Assembly (NCBI GenBank): GCA_002359495.1 | Contig: DENB01000010.1 | Coordinates: forward strand, 1-56,920 | Origin: Enterobacteriaceae bacterium UBA2655 | Lineage (GTDB): Bacteria; Pseudomonadota; Gammaproteobacteria; Enterobacterales; Enterobacteriaceae | Direction of reading: 5' to 3' | DNA: 56,920 bases | Part shown: positions 54,317 through 56,920 of the stretch, in pieces | How the letters are laid out: each line of letters opens with the position of its first letter | Position numbering within the stretch: the first letter of the stretch is position 1 | Notes under the pieces: model-generated | The model's database searches: none | What the model saw: only the letters and a program-made list of their open reading frames with translations | What the model was told of the DNA's origin: nothing | Position numbers and translations under genes: made by a program

Positions 54317-55303
54317 TTAAAATTGCGGGGTCAGTTGTAAAGGAGGCTCCTGTAACAACTTCTCCTGCTCGATAAAAAGGGAAATCTGCCTGCGCCAAAA
54401 ATCCTCGTCGGTTATCCAGGGAAAGGCGCGGGGAAAAGCGGGATCCTGCCAACGACGCACAACCCAGGCCAAATAATAAACCATGCGCATGGCCCGTAAA
54501 GGCTCAATCAGTGACAATTCATTAATATCGAAGTCGCTGAATTCGCCGTAGGCCTCCAGCAGGATATCCCACTGGATAAGCCGCTCCTGACGATCGCCAT
54601 TTACTAACATCCAGAGATCCTGCACCGCCGGCCCGTTGCGCGCGTCGTCCAGATCGACGAATAGTGGACCTTCGCGCCAGAGAATATTGCCCGGATGGCA
54701 ATCGCCATGAAGACGTAAGGGCTGCCAGTCGCTGCGCCAGCCCTGTTGTACCGTCGCAACCAGTTTGTCCAGCGCGTTGAGTAGAGCCTCTTTCAGGGCG
54801 GATGGCACCAGCGAGCTTTGCTCAAGCTGCTGACGCGGCTGATGGAGATATTCATCCAGCCCGATAACAGGCCGATGTTGGAACACGCTTTTACGGCCGG
54901 TTTGATGGATACGGCCTAAAAAACGCCCTACCCATTCCATCTGTTCTTCGTTATCCGTTTCATACTGACGGCCGCCCAGGCTGGGGAAAACGGCGAACCA
55001 GAATCCGGCATGCTGGTTTAACGTTTTACCCTGCAAACTGAGCGGCGCGGCAACCGGAACCTCATCCGACAGCAGATCGAGCGCGAACCGATGCTCTTCC
55101 TCAATCTGCCCGGCATCCCAGCGCTGCGGACGATAGAATTTTACTACGTAGCGGCGTTTATCTTCATCGCTGAACTGATAGACACGGTTCTCATAGCTAT
55201 TCAGCGCGGTTAAACCCGATTCGACGCGTAAGCCTGTGTCCCATAACGCGTCAAGAATGACGTCGGGATTCAACGTGTGGAAGTTAAAAGCTGCTTCGCT
55301 CAT
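54317..55303 (-). CDS. srkA: Stress-response kinase SrkA (YihE/RdoA)
   Basis: A 328-residue Ser/Thr kinase of the choline-kinase/APH fold, controlled by Cpx in E. coli. The catalytic HGDCHPGNILW and metal-binding FVDLDDARNGP motifs are intact. Length equals E. coli. It is 26 bases upstream of dsbA, and they share a transcript in E. coli. Confidence 0.96.
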   Translation of the reverse strand: MSEAAFNFHTLNPDVILDALWDTGLRVESGLTALNSYENRVYQFSDEDKRRYVVKFYRPQRWDAGQIEEEHRFALDLLSDEVPVAAPLSLQGKTLNQHAGFWFAVFPSLGGRQYETDNEEQMEWVGRFLGRIHQTGRKSVFQHRPVIGLDEYLHQPRQQLEQSSLVPSALKEALLNALDKLVATVQQGWRSDWQPLRLHGDCHPGNILWREGPLFVDLDDARNGPAVQDLWMLVNGDRQERLIQWDILLEAYGEFSDFDINELSLIEPLRAMRMVYYLAWVVRRWQDPAFPRAFPWITDEDFWRRQISLFIEQEKLLQEPPLQLTPQF

Positions 55304-55365
55304 CGCTTTGCCTGTCTGTTGCTTTTACTGGAAGCTGCAAGGATAACATCACTCCTCTGCCGGTA

Positions 55366-55635
55366 TTACTCCTTAATCACGCCGCGCGCCCGCAGTAAGG
55401 CAGTTTTAAAATCCTCTTCATAATCTTTCTTCAGTCCGGGGATCTCGGCCTGCTTATCCGCATCGCGCATTTTGAGATGGTAAATCAATACGTCATCAGT
55501 TAATTCACTTAATGGGCCACTGAAACCAGATTCCTGCGCCAGTTTCTGTAAAAATTGCACTAAATTGAGATCGGGCTCTTTTTGCCAGGCGGGTTGCAGC
55601 AGCTCAAGCAGTTCGTTCAGGCGTTGGCATTTCAT
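55366..55635 (-). CDS. yihD: YihD, conserved small protein
   Basis: An 89-residue protein (DUF1040) of unknown function, found beside srkA in enterobacteria. The ATG at 55635 has GAGGAG six bases upstream; an earlier ATG at 55641 would sit directly on it. Segments [12 protein letters not shown] and [19 protein letters not shown] are conserved. Confidence 0.95.
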   Translation of the reverse strand: MKCQRLNELLELLQPAWQKEPDLNLVQFLQKLAQESGFSGPLSELTDDVLIYHLKMRDADKQAEIPGLKKDYEEDFKTALLRARGVIKE

Positions 55636-55709
55636 GGTCATCTCCTCACATCGTAAATAACCTCCACGTTAGCAGGGTTATTTTCTTATGGAAAGCGAGG
55701 CTTTATTTC

Positions 55710-56285
55710 ATGACAGCAATTACCGGCGTCATTCTGGCTGGCGGGCAGAGCCGCAGAATGGGCGGAGAGGATAAAGGATTATTGCTCTTTCATGGGCAGC
55801 CGCTTTATCAACATATTTTAGAGCGCCTGAGGCCGCAGGTAGATCGGCTACTTATTAGCGCTAATCGTAACGTCGAACAATATCGGCGAAGCGGCGTAGC
55901 CGTAGTCAGCGATACTTTGCCCGGTTTTCCCGGCCCGCTGGCGGGTGTTCTCAGCGCCTTACGTGCGATAGAAACCGACTGGGCTGTGTTTTGCGCCTGC
56001 GATACGCCTTTTGTCCCTGAGGATTACGTTGCGCGGCTCTGGCAACATAAAGGGCTGGCGCCAGCCGCCTGGGTACGATCCCTGCAACACGATCATCCGG
56101 CGCTGGCGCTGGTTCATCGCGAGCTAGCCGATACGCTTGAAGATTACCTGCTCAGCGGCGAGCGCCGGTTAATGCAATTTTTACGGCAGCAGGGAGGAGA
56201 GGCGGTCATTTTCAGGGATGATGAGTCGGCTTTCAGCAATATCAATATGCCGGAGGATCTGGCGCGACTGGAGAAGCGATCATGA
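55710..56285 (+). CDS. mobA: Molybdenum cofactor guanylyltransferase
   Basis: A 191-residue enzyme that joins GMP from GTP to molybdopterin to form the bis-MGD cofactor. The nucleotide-binding loop is LAGGQSRRMGGEDKGL (10-25), and CDTPFVPED holds a metal-binding aspartate. It overlaps mobB by four bases. Confidence 0.96.
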   Translation: MTAITGVILAGGQSRRMGGEDKGLLLFHGQPLYQHILERLRPQVDRLLISANRNVEQYRRSGVAVVSDTLPGFPGPLAGVLSALRAIETDWAVFCACDTPFVPEDYVARLWQHKGLAPAAWVRSLQHDHPALALVHRELADTLEDYLLSGERRLMQFLRQQGGEAVIFRDDESAFSNINMPEDLARLEKRS

Positions 56286-56791
56286 CGGTTCCCTTGCTGG
56301 CTTTTATCGCATGGAGCGGAACCGGTAAAACGACCCTTTTGAAGCAGCTGATCCCTTTATTAAAAGCGCGCGGAATACGGCCAGGATTGATCAAGCACAC
56401 TCATCATCAGATGGATGTCGATACGCCAGGGAAAGACAGCTATGAATTACGCAAAGCGGGCGCCGATCAGGTTCTGGTCGCCAGTCAACAACGCTGGGCA
56501 TTGATGAGCGAGACGCCGGATTGCGAAGCTGTGGATCTCTTCTTTCTGGCCAGTCGTATGGATACGCGGACGCTGGATATTGTGCTGGTGGAAGGGTTTA
56601 AGGGCGAACAAGTAGCAAAAATCGTTTTATGGCGTGAGGGAGTTAAAAGAGATGTTGCGCCGTTAATGGATGACAATGTTATTGCCATAGCCAGCGACAG
56701 TGCGCTTAGCTTCTCGCTCCCGGTACTGGATATCAATCAGCCTGCGGCGATTGCGGATTTTATCCACAGCTGGCTAAGAGAACTGCGGTAA
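56282..56791 (+). CDS. mobB: Molybdopterin-guanine dinucleotide biosynthesis adaptor MobB
   Basis: A 169-residue GTP-binding protein that assists MobA. The P-loop is WSGTGKTTLLKQL (12-24), and conserved KHTHHQMDVDTPGKDSY and VLVEGFK segments are present. ATG at 56282 overlaps the mobA stop. Confidence 0.95.
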   Translation: MTVPLLAFIAWSGTGKTTLLKQLIPLLKARGIRPGLIKHTHHQMDVDTPGKDSYELRKAGADQVLVASQQRWALMSETPDCEAVDLFFLASRMDTRTLDIVLVEGFKGEQVAKIVLWREGVKRDVAPLMDDNVIAIASDSALSFSLPVLDINQPAAIADFIHSWLRELR

Positions 56792-56920
56792 AAACAGGGC
56801 GAGGAGCTGTCCTACAAGTACTGTTTGAGGTTTTTGCTGCAGCAAGGCGGTAAAAACCGGGACGCAAAACCATATGAAAGCATACGGCTACGATTTTTGT
56901 ATTATACGGTTCGCGCGATC

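Noticed and set aside
56792..56920. Start of an rRNA operon promoter after mobB
   Set aside because: E. coli has an rRNA operon beside mobB and there are AT-rich tracts here, but no rRNA sequence or consensus promoter is visible before the window ends.

Overview
The window is a piece of a gammaproteobacterial (Enterobacterales) chromosome. From about 25.5 kb to the right end, gene order follows the classical E. coli layout: yicG-ligB-gmk-rpoZ-spoT-trmH-recG-xanP-yicH, then fabY-dtd-yihY-yihX-typA-glnALG-hemN-yihI-csrC-engB-spf-polA-dsbA-srkA-yihD-mobAB. These two blocks lie next to each other here although they are apart in E. coli. The high-GC codon use and the differing left part suggest a relative of the Erwiniaceae (Pantoea/Mixta/Erwinia) rather than E. 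coli, but family assignment is inference.

Region 1 (1-16.8 kb) is a secretion locus. It holds an orphan winged-helix regulator, a large secreted GH18 chitinase, and a type II secretion operon (gspC-D-E-F-G-H-I-J-K-L-M-O, minus strand) with divergent gspAB. The chitinase is the obvious cargo. Some parts are unusual: GspA has no recognisable Walker motifs, GspC has no PDZ domain, and GspB is short.

Region 2 (16.8-25.5 kb) is accessory. It has an EvgAS/BvgAS-like phosphorelay, a long AT-rich intergenic region with a perfect FNR-type box and direct repeats, lpxP (lipid A acyltransferase), a fold-type III PLP enzyme, an SRPBCC protein, and a 3'-truncated WzxC-like flippase preceded by a possible leader peptide and a perfect palindrome.

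Region 3 (25.5-40.2 kb) is core: nucleotide metabolism and stringent response (gmk, rpoZ, spoT), tRNA methylation, recombination (recG), xanthine uptake, an AsmA-like envelope protein, then fabY-dtd-yihY-yihX on the other strand. ligB runs 120 bases into the 3' end of yicG.

Region 4 (40.4-56.9 kb) is core: typA diverges from the nitrogen-regulated glnALG operon, with recognisable NtrC and sigma-54 sites. Then come hemN with a small upstream membrane-protein ORF and yihI, the CsrC-type sRNA, engB, Spot 42 with its SpfP peptide frame, polA with a DnaA box upstream, the yihD/srkA/dsbA cluster and mobAB. No tRNA, rRNA, CRISPR array or intact insertion sequence was seen.

No wholly new multi-gene system was found. 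The best leads are the 58-residue membrane ORF coupled to hemN, the degenerate GspA, and the regulatory sequences at 515-582 and 20.74-20.96 kb.
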